From assembly GCF_031951985.1 (NCBI RefSeq), contig NZ_JAVLVU010000001.1:4340001-4404000 (forward strand): DNA of 64,000 bases, written 5' to 3'. Shown piece by piece: positions 23,878-32,666 of this stretch (its first letter is position 1; every line of letters starts with the position of its first letter). Source of the stretch: Mucilaginibacter terrae. GTDB lineage: Bacteria > Bacteroidota > Bacteroidia > Sphingobacteriales > Sphingobacteriaceae. Under the pieces are notes generated by a model. The model saw nothing but the letters and a program-made list of their open reading frames with translations. It had not been told where the DNA came from and did no database searches. A program made the translations under genes and the position numbers.

Positions 23878-25164
23878 ATGATAACGTTACAACCGCCTAT
23901 GAACTATCAGCAACTGCTGGATCAAATTAAACAGCAGGTATTATCGTATTTTAAACTTCGCAATAACGAAGCTCTGCTATACCATAACCGTAAACATACC
24001 GAAAATGTGGTTGCGGCAGCTATACAAATAGCTAACCACTACCAGCTAAACGATCAGGAATTTTTTACCGTTACGGCTGCAGCATGGTTTCATGATGTAG
24101 GCTACATGGAAGACAAAAACAACCATGAAGAGCACAGCGCCCGCCTGGCCGAAGATTTTTTGAAAGCACATTATCTTGATGATGCCGTAATTGAAGAAAT
24201 AAAAGGCTGTATAATGGCTACCAAAATGCCGCAACAACCGGTTGGTTTGCTGCAAAGTATTGTGTGCGATGCCGACGTTTTTCATTTAGGTACGGCCGAT
24301 TTTAATGAGAATAACAAGCAGATGCGCAAAGAGTGCAAAGCTGCATTTAACTGGGATTTTAGCAAGCAGGAATGGCGGCAAAAAACTATTAAGTTTATGC
24401 AAATGCATCACTACCATACCGATTATGCTAAGATGCTGCTTGACGATCAAAAAGCTAAAAACCTGCAGGAATTAAAAAATAAGGCTGATAACTGGGAGGA
24501 AAAAAGCAAAGAAGATAAGGAAGATAAAAAGGAAAAAGCCTCGGTTACCGTAACCATTGAAAGTAAACCCAACGCCGGCGAAGCTCATGATGTTTACACC
24601 GAAAAAGATGTAAAGAAAAAAGACCGCCCCGAAAAAGGTATTGAAACAATGTTCAGGGTAAGCTCGAGCAACCACCAGCGTTTGAGCGATATGGCCGATA
24701 ATAAGGCTCACATCATGATCACGGTTAACTCTATCATCCTTTCGGCCATTATTAGTTTATTGCTGCGCCGTTTAGAAGATTACAGTTACCTCATCATCCC
24801 TACGTTTATTATACTCATGGTAAGTTTAACCACCATGATATTTGCCATTTTGGCAACCCGCCCGTCTATACCCGAAGGTCGTTTTACCCCCCAGGATGTT
24901 GACGATAAAAAGGTGAACCTGCTTTTCTTTGGTAACTTTTACCGCATGAATTTGCAGGAATACATTGCCGGTATGCGCAATGTGATGGCTGATCGTGAAT
25001 ATTTATACGGCAGTTTAATTATTGATGTATACTCGCAAGGTGTGGTATTAGGCCGCAAATACCGCTTGCTGCGTATATCATATAACATATTTATGTTCGG
25101 GTTAATAGCGTCGGTACTGGCATTCATTTTGGCGTCATCCATAGCCGGTAGCGGTAAACACTAA
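23878..25164 (+). CDS. HD-domain phosphohydrolase fused to a Pycsar-effector-type membrane domain (PycTM)
   Basis: This is a 428-residue protein in three parts. Residues about 30-190 are an HD hydrolase: His36/His40 region (YHNRKH), His72-Asp73 (WFHDVGY) and Asp131-Asp133 (CDADVFH). Residues about 195-250 are a Lys/Glu-rich coiled linker. Residues about 255-428 match the Pycsar effector family (DUF5706), with RLSDMADNKAHIMITVNSI followed by TM helices near 278-297, 303-326 and 398-420. HD enzymes cleave phosphomonoesters, cyclic nucleotides or (p)ppGpp; PycTM proteins act at the inner membrane in cyclic-nucleotide defence. No cyclase gene is nearby. ppk1 starts 5 nt downstream, so the two are surely co-transcribed. 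The true substrate is unknown. Confidence 0.83.
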   Translation: MITLQPPMNYQQLLDQIKQQVLSYFKLRNNEALLYHNRKHTENVVAAAIQIANHYQLNDQEFFTVTAAAWFHDVGYMEDKNNHEEHSARLAEDFLKAHYLDDAVIEEIKGCIMATKMPQQPVGLLQSIVCDADVFHLGTADFNENNKQMRKECKAAFNWDFSKQEWRQKTIKFMQMHHYHTDYAKMLLDDQKAKNLQELKNKADNWEEKSKEDKEDKKEKASVTVTIESKPNAGEAHDVYTEKDVKKKDRPEKGIETMFRVSSSNHQRLSDMADNKAHIMITVNSIILSAIISLLLRRLEDYSYLIIPTFIILMVSLTTMIFAILATRPSIPEGRFTPQDVDDKKVNLLFFGNFYRMNLQEYIAGMRNVMADREYLYGSLIIDVYSQGVVLGRKYRLLRISYNIFMFGLIASVLAFILASSIAGSGKH

Positions 25165-25169
25165 TCTTT

Positions 25170-27200
25170 ATGTACCAGTTCTTTAACCGCGACCTCAGCT
25201 GGCTTTCGTTTAATGAGCGCGTGCTGCAGGAGGCCGACCGTGAAAGTTTGCCCTTGCTCGAGCGCATTAACTTCCTGTCTATCTTTTCATCCAATCTTGA
25301 TGAGTTTTACCGGGTGCGTATGCCGGTATTGGCTGCCCTGCATAAACTCAACAAAAGTAAAAAGGGTGTTGATGAGGTAGAAGTTGAAAACGGGGATGTG
25401 CTTAGCGCCCGGCAAATGATACAAAAGCAGCAGGAGCAATACGGCCAGATATTAACGCAGGACATACTCCCCCAGCTAAGTGCCAAAGGTGTAGCGGTGG
25501 TTTACAACCAGCATTTCCCGGAAGAGGTGGTGCAGCAGGCTGCCGATTATTTTTTGAGCCAGGTAATGGCCTTTTTGCAGCCGGTGGTGCTAACCGAGGC
25601 CAGCACCTTTTTTCCTGAAAATAACCAGCTGTATTTTTTAGTGCAATTTCAGGAAGAGAAGGAAAAACTGGCAGTATTGAACATCCCGTCCGACGAACTT
25701 CCGCGGTTTTTTAAAGTAACATCGGGCGAGCAGCAATACATTGTTTTTTTAGATGATATTATACGTTACAATCTCGATAAAGTATTTACCCAGCCCGTTT
25801 TAGGCTGTTACAGCTTTAAAGTAACGCGCGATGCCGAGTATGACCTTGAAGACGAATACACCGGTGATTTAGCCGAACAACTTGAAAAGCAACTCAAAAA
25901 GCGCGACTATGGTTTAGCTACCCGTTTTTTGCACGAGCCGGGTTTGCCATTGCGCAGTTTGCATGAGGTTAGCCGTTTATTGGGGTTAAAAGAAAGCAGT
26001 TTGGTATCAGGCGGTCGTTACCATAATCTTAAAGACTTATCGGCCTTGCCGGTTGATGATGCGACCTTGAAGGTTAAGCGCTGGCCTGTCCTGCGGTTTA
26101 ATGAATTGCCCGAAACTGTATCAGTATTGGATGCTATTGGCACTAAAGACCATTTGCTGCATACGCCTTACCAAAGCTACGATACCATTCTCCGGTTCTT
26201 TAACGAGGCGGCTATTCGACCTGATGTTGAGGAGATATACGTATCATTATACCGGGTGGCCAGCGATTCTAAAATTGTGCACGCCCTTATCAGCGCAGCT
26301 AAAAACGGTAAAAAAGTAAACGTACTGGTGGAGCTTAAAGCCCGTTTTGATGAGGCCAATAATATTAAATGGGCCAAAAAACTCAAGGCGGCAGGCGCTA
26401 AAATTATTTATAGCGTTACCGCGCTCAAAGTGCATGCTAAAATTGCGCTGGTGAAATTGCGCTCGGGCAATAGGCTGCAATACCGGGGCTTGCTGGCAAC
26501 CGGTAACTTTAATGAGAACACTGCCCGTTTTTATACCGACCATATTATGCTTACCGGCAACCATAATTTGCTGCGCGAAATGGAACTGGTGTTTATTTTC
26601 CTGTCTAAAAAACAAAAACCAACTGATACAGATGCGATGCCTTTCCAAAATATATTGGTAGCACAGTTTAACCTGCAAAATAGGTTTTTGGATATGATCG
26701 ATACCGAGATCAACAATCACAAACAAGGGCTCCCGGCATCCATCACCATAAAAATGAATAACCTTGAGGAAGAGGTGCTGATTAGCAAACTGTACGAGGC
26801 TTCAAACGCAGGTGTTAAAATACAGTTAATTGTACGCAGTATTTGCCGCTTAGTGCCGGGTATACCAAGCCAAAGCGAAAACATTACCGTTACCCGAATT
26901 GTTGACCGTTACCTGGAGCATGGCCGTATTTTTATATTTGGTAACAATGGCGATACCCGGGTTTACATGGGGTCGGCCGATTGGATGAACCGCAATATTT
27001 ATCACCGGATTGAGGTTTGTTTTCCTATATTGGATGAAGCAATTAAGCAGGAAGTGTTGCAAATCATCAACTTTCAGCTGAAAGATAATACCCAGGCCGT
27101 GCATATCGACACACAATTGAACAATATACCTGTTATGCAAAGTGAACCGGTTGTACGGTCGCAGCAGCAGATATACGAGTTGTTGCAGCAAAAGTCCTGA
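25170..27200 (+). CDS. ppk1: Polyphosphate kinase 1
   Basis: This is a 676-residue protein starting MYQFFNRDLSWLSFNERVL, with FLSIFSSNLDEFYRVRM, the autophosphorylated His in LKVHAKIALV and the second His in VDRYLEHGRIFIFG. PPK1 reversibly builds polyphosphate from ATP at the inner membrane. Domain order is N, H, C1, C2 and length is normal. It is placed 5 nt after the HD-PycTM gene. A lipoprotein gene follows after 28 nt, so the unit probably has at least three genes. Confidence 0.95.
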   Translation: MYQFFNRDLSWLSFNERVLQEADRESLPLLERINFLSIFSSNLDEFYRVRMPVLAALHKLNKSKKGVDEVEVENGDVLSARQMIQKQQEQYGQILTQDILPQLSAKGVAVVYNQHFPEEVVQQAADYFLSQVMAFLQPVVLTEASTFFPENNQLYFLVQFQEEKEKLAVLNIPSDELPRFFKVTSGEQQYIVFLDDIIRYNLDKVFTQPVLGCYSFKVTRDAEYDLEDEYTGDLAEQLEKQLKKRDYGLATRFLHEPGLPLRSLHEVSRLLGLKESSLVSGGRYHNLKDLSALPVDDATLKVKRWPVLRFNELPETVSVLDAIGTKDHLLHTPYQSYDTILRFFNEAAIRPDVEEIYVSLYRVASDSKIVHALISAAKNGKKVNVLVELKARFDEANNIKWAKKLKAAGAKIIYSVTALKVHAKIALVKLRSGNRLQYRGLLATGNFNENTARFYTDHIMLTGNHNLLREMELVFIFLSKKQKPTDTDAMPFQNILVAQFNLQNRFLDMIDTEINNHKQGLPASITIKMNNLEEEVLISKLYEASNAGVKIQLIVRSICRLVPGIPSQSENITVTRIVDRYLEHGRIFIFGNNGDTRVYMGSADWMNRNIYHRIEVCFPILDEAIKQEVLQIINFQLKDNTQAVHIDTQLNNIPVMQSEPVVRSQQQIYELLQQKS

Positions 27201-27228
27201 AAACTACTATAAACCGTTTAAAATTGAG

Positions 27229-28095
27229 ATGAAGAAATACGCTATCATATACCTGTCGGCTTTGTTGAGTGTTATGAGTTTTTCATGTGCACAAAGCCAG
27301 CAAAAAAAAATTACCAGCCCTAAAGGATACGATTTAACCAAGCCAACCAAATATAAAATGCCCGATGATTTGCTCGAAATTTCGGGTATTACGTTTCACC
27401 AGGGTAAGCCCGATGTGTTTTACGCCATACAGGATGAAGAAGGCAAACTGTTTTTTGGTAACCTGGGCGATACCCGTGTAGAACATACCAAGTTTGGCAA
27501 ACACGGTGATTATGAAGATTTAGCCATTTGCAACAACACTGTTTTTGTACTTAAAAGCAACGGTAAAATTTATACATTTCCTTTAGGCGAAATTAAAGAC
27601 CAGGAGCTTACCCACGTGCAGGAATTAGCCAACATACTACCCGCAGGCGAATACGAAAGCATGTATGCTGATGAAGCTGCCAAAAAGCTTTATGTGCTAT
27701 GCAAAAACTGCGAAACCGAGAAAACTACCAAAAGCAGTACGGGCTATATTTTTAATATTTTGCCCAACAGTACTGTACAAGCTGCCGGGAATTTCAAAAT
27801 TGAAGTAAAGCAAATTACCGATTTAATTAAGGATAATAAGATCAAATTTCGCCCGTCGGCAATGGCCCATAACCCGGTTACGAAGGAGTGGTACATTGTA
27901 TCGGCTGTAAATAATTTGTTGGTAGTGGCCGATGCTTCGTTTAAAGTTAAAGCAGCCTATTCGTTAGAGCACAAAACGTTTTTACAACCCGAAGGATTGG
28001 CCTTTGACAGCAAGGGCAACATGTACATATCAAACGAAGGCGATGAGTTTAGCCGTGGCTCGGTATTAAAATTTAACTATTCGGGAGCCAAATAA
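27229..28095 (+). CDS. SdiA-regulated-domain-like lipoprotein
   Basis: I took the start as ATG 27229, because it gives a signal peptide MKKYAIIYLSALLSVMSFSC with a lipobox-like end at Cys; an upstream in-frame ATG at 27142 lies inside ppk1. This gives a 288-residue protein with a beta-propeller look and the motifs ISGITFHQGKPDVFYAIQD and FLQPEGLAFDSKGNMYISNEGD. It matches the SdiA-regulated family, possibly with phosphoesterase-like or binding roles. It is 28 nt after ppk1 on the same strand. Confidence 0.75.
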   Translation: MKKYAIIYLSALLSVMSFSCAQSQQKKITSPKGYDLTKPTKYKMPDDLLEISGITFHQGKPDVFYAIQDEEGKLFFGNLGDTRVEHTKFGKHGDYEDLAICNNTVFVLKSNGKIYTFPLGEIKDQELTHVQELANILPAGEYESMYADEAAKKLYVLCKNCETEKTTKSSTGYIFNILPNSTVQAAGNFKIEVKQITDLIKDNKIKFRPSAMAHNPVTKEWYIVSAVNNLLVVADASFKVKAAYSLEHKTFLQPEGLAFDSKGNMYISNEGDEFSRGSVLKFNYSGAK

Positions 28096-28170
28096 GTCAG
28101 TTTTACGTAATTAGTAATTACAGCTGGTAACAACTTACCGGCCGTGTTTTCTAATTAGCAAAAAGCACAT

Positions 28171-30516
28171 ATGCATACTGAGGCATTTCATATAAATAAG
28201 CATTTGGCGGGCAATTACCCGGTTGATAGTGTATTGTCGTTTAACCCCTTTGTAAACCACCTCGAAAGGCATCTGCAAACGGCTGATGCAATCAAGGGTA
28301 AGTTTTACAGCTTTGCGCTCGAACATTTTAAAAGTGATGCCAATACCGGCCAAACGGCCAATGAAACCTCGCACGATCCGTATGCACTTGAGCTAATATA
28401 CAGTGCCCTGTCGCCCGTTTTGCAAAGTGAAGATGATTGCTTTTGGGCACTGAGTACGCCCGTTCCTAACGAGATATTGTTTTGTACAGATGCCTTTTTT
28501 AACCTCATTACCAGTCGTGATATTAAAGAGGCTGCATCATCAATTATAACTGATGATAAAGAATTTAAGCGTCAGCAGTTAGAGTATGTTTACCGACTCA
28601 TTTTAAAAAGGCTTTACCATTTTGCCACGGTTTTAAGTAGTAATGTTTATTACACATACACCAATCCGGCTACGGGTTTATTAAGGTATTACCACATACA
28701 TATCAATACCAATTTTATAGATATTGAGGTAAAGGGACAATTGCCCGATCTGGATTTTGAAACTATTGAGAACTACTTGCAGAACGAGGACGGCGGTATT
28801 GATGTTTTAGCCGAAATACTGCCATTGAGCTTGTTTAAGTTCGAAGGCTTCTCGGTAATTACGCTGGAAGATGTAACATCACGGCGTGCCATTGAAGACA
28901 TCAGGGACGCGATCAGTAATGCTGAAACCGACCAAAAGGAACTTTACAAGCAGGTAATTAATTCGCTCAAAATACTTACCGAAAATAAAGAGGTACGCTT
29001 TGGCTTGCTACCATTTTTAAAGTTGAATGGTGAGCCTTTGTTTGATGAATCATCCTGCTCCGAAAGTGTTTTAATGCAGTCGGCAAAACGGTATGGCGTA
29101 GCCGAGGAGGCATATATTGCTTTGGTAACCCGCTACGAAAAAGAGCCCAAAGCCAGGTTTTTTAGCTCAATAACCGAAGCTCATCAGGAAAAATATTTTA
29201 TTTTGAAGGTGCTGCGCGAGTCGGGTATCAAATCGTACGCAGTAATCCCGGTTTTCCATAACAAGCACATTGCCGGTATAATGGAAGTGTACTCAGAAAA
29301 AGAGCTGGTATTTTATGAAAACCTGCTGTCGCGACTGGAGTTTGCTTTGCCGCTAATTGCCCAATTACTGCAAAACACTATCGACAGGTTTACCGATTGC
29401 ATAAATGACGTTATTAAAGAGCGCTACACTTCTATCCAGTCGGCTGTGCAATGGAAGTTTAATGAGGTAGCCTGGGAGCAAATCAAAAATCCGCAAAAGC
29501 GTCGTAAAAAAGGCTATCATAATGATATTACGTTTAAAGATGTATATCCGTTATACGGTGCTATCGATATTCGTAATTCAACTATTGAACGCAACCTGGC
29601 CTTGCAGCAGGATATGCGCCGGGTTACCAAGTTACTGTTGAAGATATTTTTAACGCTTGATGAGCAATATCCCAACGAGCGTTGGCAGCCGTTAATTGAT
29701 AAAACTAATAGCTGGTTGCATAAGCTGCAAAACCCCATCAATACCAGCGAAGAGGTTTTAATTAATGAGTTTTTGGAAGACGAGGCCGGGAAGGTGTTAG
29801 AAGAGTTTAAAGGGCTGAATCCGGAGAGCGGAGAAGTTATGGACACTTATCTCGAAATGATTTCGCAGGATAATGATGGTCCGGCATTTACACAGCGCAA
29901 CCGTCTCGAAAACGCCATGCAGAGTATAAATCACTGCATCAATAGTTACTTTGAGCGCGCCCAGCATGAGCTGCAAAAAATATATCCCAACTACTTTGAA
30001 AAGTTCAGGACTGATGGCGTAGAGTACGATATTTATGTAGGACAATCCATATTCCCTAAAAAAGCATTTAGTGCCGATTGTTTAAAGAAATTGCGCCTTT
30101 GGCAGCTAACCTCCATGGTTGATATTGCCCGCCAAACTCATAAACTGTTAGACCATTTACCTGCCGACCTGCAAACCACCCAGCTTATCTTCATCCATAG
30201 CATGGCTATTGATATTTGCTTTAGGAACGATGAGCGCCGGTTTGATGTGGAGGGGGCCTATAATATCCGCTATGAGGTTATTAAAAAGCGTATAGACAAG
30301 GTAATGCTCCTGGATGGTTCAGAGCGGTTAACCCAGCCCGGCAAAATTGCTATAGTTTATTTTACCGACGAAGAAGCCCAGGAGCAACTTGGCTACATTA
30401 AACAAATACAGAAGCAGAAAATGCTGTTACCCGAGGTAGAAGATTTAAAGTTAGAAGAACTGCAAGGCGTAGTAGGTTTAAGAGCGTTAAGGGTTAGTAT
30501 TGATTTTGGAGAGTAG
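28171..30516 (+). CDS. Large GAF-domain-containing protein of unknown function
   Basis: This is a 781-residue protein with no signal peptide or clear TM segment. A GAF-like sensor part lies around residues 275-420, with YFILKVLRESGIKSYAVIP and HIAGIMEVYSEKEL. The middle holds LYGAIDIRNSTIERNLALQQD, reminiscent of a nucleotide-cyclase-like DIRxS motif but without the remaining catalytic residues. The C-terminal third, from VEYDIYVGQSI onward, was not recognised. It follows the lipoprotein gene by 75 nt and ends in a terminator. Confidence 0.6.
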   Translation: MHTEAFHINKHLAGNYPVDSVLSFNPFVNHLERHLQTADAIKGKFYSFALEHFKSDANTGQTANETSHDPYALELIYSALSPVLQSEDDCFWALSTPVPNEILFCTDAFFNLITSRDIKEAASSIITDDKEFKRQQLEYVYRLILKRLYHFATVLSSNVYYTYTNPATGLLRYYHIHINTNFIDIEVKGQLPDLDFETIENYLQNEDGGIDVLAEILPLSLFKFEGFSVITLEDVTSRRAIEDIRDAISNAETDQKELYKQVINSLKILTENKEVRFGLLPFLKLNGEPLFDESSCSESVLMQSAKRYGVAEEAYIALVTRYEKEPKARFFSSITEAHQEKYFILKVLRESGIKSYAVIPVFHNKHIAGIMEVYSEKELVFYENLLSRLEFALPLIAQLLQNTIDRFTDCINDVIKERYTSIQSAVQWKFNEVAWEQIKNPQKRRKKGYHNDITFKDVYPLYGAIDIRNSTIERNLALQQDMRRVTKLLLKIFLTLDEQYPNERWQPLIDKTNSWLHKLQNPINTSEEVLINEFLEDEAGKVLEEFKGLNPESGEVMDTYLEMISQDNDGPAFTQRNRLENAMQSINHCINSYFERAQHELQKIYPNYFEKFRTDGVEYDIYVGQSIFPKKAFSADCLKKLRLWQLTSMVDIARQTHKLLDHLPADLQTTQLIFIHSMAIDICFRNDERRFDVEGAYNIRYEVIKKRIDKVMLLDGSERLTQPGKIAIVYFTDEEAQEQLGYIKQIQKQKMLLPEVEDLKLEELQGVVGLRALRVSIDFGE

Positions 30517-30543
30517 ATCACCATCATTTTACCAGCTGTAAAC

Positions 30544-30577
30544 AAAAAAGCAACCCCTAACCGAGGTTGCTTTTTTT
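30544..30577. terminator. Terminator between the GAF gene and the PAP2 gene
   Basis: GCAACC (30550-30555) pairs with GGTTGC (30565-30570), with flanking A6 and T7 runs. It sits between convergent genes and can act in both directions. Confidence 0.82.
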
Positions 30578-30595
30578 ATATTCCTTAAAAAATAC

Positions 30596-31252
30596 TTAAT
30601 TCATACCATAAACACTTTCCTGCTCCTGCGCTAATGCTAAAGCGCGGGTACGGCGATCAGAACGTTTGTTAAACATCATACGTTGCAATTTATGAGTTAA
30701 AAAAGCCGAACCGGTACCAACCAATACTCCTGCTAAAACATCGCTGGGGTAGTGTGCCCCACGGTACATGCGTGAGTAAGCAGTGGCACCTGCAAAGGCA
30801 AAACTTGGCGCAATTACATACCATTTAGGATAAGCCAAACTTACCGATGTAGCTACCGAAAATGCGGTAGAGGTGTGACCTGAAGGGAAAGAGTAATCGG
30901 TAGGGGAGGTGTTGCCTTGCAAAACAATTTTATCGCCATAAGTAACAAACGGACGCTGACGCTGAATGGTACTCTTCATCATCATGGTAATAGCGGTGTT
31001 ACCTAATAATGAAATACCTGTGTTTATTGCCGTTTGCTTAAGTTTTTGATCATGATTAACCATGCTGATGGCCATCAATGTAAGCGGCGTAGCGGCCGAC
31101 ATGTAAACAGCGTGATTGGAAACAAATTTCCATCCGGCATTTTCGTTACCGCCGTTGGGGTTGAATTTGTTTAGTAAATTGATGTCCCAGTTTTGAGCTT
31201 TCGCAAACGATGCCTGGATTACCAGCATCAACACAATTAGTTTAAATTTCAT
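30596..31252 (-). CDS. PAP2-family phosphatase, secreted or periplasmic (paralogue B)
   Basis: This is a 218-residue protein with a signal peptide (MKFKLIVLMLVIQASFAKAQ) and PAP2 motifs KSTIQRQRP, PSGHTSTAFS and SRMYRGAHYPSD. It is a paralogue of the protein at 23.0-23.7 kb: YPKWYVIAPS after the PSGH motif is shared. Its likely role is lipid phosphate hydrolysis at the periplasmic face; the substrate is unknown. Confidence 0.9.
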   Translation of the reverse strand: MKFKLIVLMLVIQASFAKAQNWDINLLNKFNPNGGNENAGWKFVSNHAVYMSAATPLTLMAISMVNHDQKLKQTAINTGISLLGNTAITMMMKSTIQRQRPFVTYGDKIVLQGNTSPTDYSFPSGHTSTAFSVATSVSLAYPKWYVIAPSFAFAGATAYSRMYRGAHYPSDVLAGVLVGTGSAFLTHKLQRMMFNKRSDRRTRALALAQEQESVYGMN

Positions 31253-31483
31253 CTATAAGTAAGGGTTATTAAGTATAACTTTTTTCTCTATAACTAATAC
31301 TCTGATAATGAAAGGCTGGTTAATTAGGGTTATATTGTTGCAACTATCCTAAAACGAGGTTTAAAATAGCGTGCCGATTTATAAAATTAATAAAAAATAA
31401 ATGATTTGCAAGTATTTATCTGATATCTTGAATTCTACAAACGGCTGACAGATAAATAAATTGCATGATTGTTTACAAACTTT

Positions 31484-32623
31484 TTAAACCGTTTCTGTGG
31501 CTTGTTTACGGTGTTGGCGCTGAGTTTGTTTCCTTAAAAGATTAATTACTGAATATGCCCCTATAATTGCGGGGAAAAATAGCAGGAATGAACGCTGTAA
31601 TAATGTAAATATAGAAAGCAGGGCAGCAGGCACGATCTTGCCAAATAGTACAGATATGCTCACCTCGGCAAAGCCGCTGCCACCGGGGCTTGGTGCAAAG
31701 TATATCATAAATTGTATGAGTATTTGTATTGATATTACTTGTACCAGGCTGGCATTTACACCCAATCCTAACAATATCACATACTGCATGCAATACTTAT
31801 TCATGTATAGCAGGGTGGTTATAATTAAGCTAAGCGGAAACAAAAAAGGATGCTGCTTAATGATAACACTGCAGGTTTGCTGGTACTTAGAAATATTTAC
31901 ATATGATTTTTCAGCCCAGGCTGCCAGTTTTTCTTTACGCTTGGGGAATACGGCAGATAATCCGTTAGCGATTTTTTGGATGATAATACCTACCCAAACC
32001 GGTTTCCAAAACGCCAGTAAAAATGCCAACAGGAATAGCAAAAAGAAGCTGAAACCATATTTAAGCATGGCAGGTACTATGCCGCTTACGTAGCTGGTAT
32101 CCATTAGCATAATGGCTACAAAGCCCGCTAACGGCATAAATATGAGCGTAGCCCCCATATTAATTAGGCTCACGGCAAAGGCATCAATAAAGGTAACGCC
32201 CGCGCTGGTATACACATAAATTTGAGCCGGACCAGCACCACCGTGTGCCGGGGTAACCGCCCCCATAAACATATTGGCCACATTGGCCCTGAAACTAACC
32301 CAGTGTGACACTTCGGGGTTTAGCTTACGTATGTAAATATGGTTGCGCCAACTGCCCAGCATCAAATCCACAAAAAGCATCCCCAAACAAATGGCAATGT
32401 ATTTATAGGAGATGTGCTTAAGCGCTTCAACCGTTTGCCCGGTGTTGTTATAAAAAAAGATTCCGGCTATGGTTAAAACTGTAATTAGTGCAAACCAAAG
32501 GCTGCCCTTAATAATGATATTCTTATCAAATACCGATTTTACTTCCTCCTTGCCTTCAACTTCTATTTGCTTTTCTTGTTGAGAAGAAGCATTGACGGGG
32601 CTACCTGGATTATGGTTTGACAT
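31484..32623 (-). CDS. Flippase-like integral membrane protein (LPG-synthase TM domain)
   Basis: This is a 379-residue protein. A charged 35-residue N-terminus leads to about eight or nine hydrophobic segments. The block ANVANMFMGAVTPAHGGAGPAQIYVY and APSPGGSGFAEVSISVLFG are typical of the PF03706 membrane family related to the flippase part of MprF. The MprF synthase domain is missing, so lysyl-PG synthesis is not supported; a lipid flippase is the likely role. It lies 43 nt downstream of the phosphodiesterase gene on the same strand. Confidence 0.85.
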   Translation of the reverse strand: MSNHNPGSPVNASSQQEKQIEVEGKEEVKSVFDKNIIIKGSLWFALITVLTIAGIFFYNNTGQTVEALKHISYKYIAICLGMLFVDLMLGSWRNHIYIRKLNPEVSHWVSFRANVANMFMGAVTPAHGGAGPAQIYVYTSAGVTFIDAFAVSLINMGATLIFMPLAGFVAIMLMDTSYVSGIVPAMLKYGFSFFLLFLLAFLLAFWKPVWVGIIIQKIANGLSAVFPKRKEKLAAWAEKSYVNISKYQQTCSVIIKQHPFLFPLSLIITTLLYMNKYCMQYVILLGLGVNASLVQVISIQILIQFMIYFAPSPGGSGFAEVSISVLFGKIVPAALLSIFTLLQRSFLLFFPAIIGAYSVINLLRKQTQRQHRKQATETV

Positions 32624-32666
32624 GTTGTGGTATGGTTATGGTTGTTTGGTGAGTTTGTATTGAATA

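Noticed and set aside
23878..25164. A complete Pycsar defence system
   Set aside because: The effector-like domain is present, but no uridylate or cytidylate cyclase gene lies within the block, and the neighbours are ppk1 and PAP2 genes.
26247..26726. A 159-aa antisense frame inside ppk1
   Set aside because: It lies wholly within the conserved, clearly coding ppk1 and has no recognisable domain.
31484..32623. Lysylphosphatidylglycerol synthase MprF
   Set aside because: Only the flippase-type membrane part is present; the synthase domain is missing.
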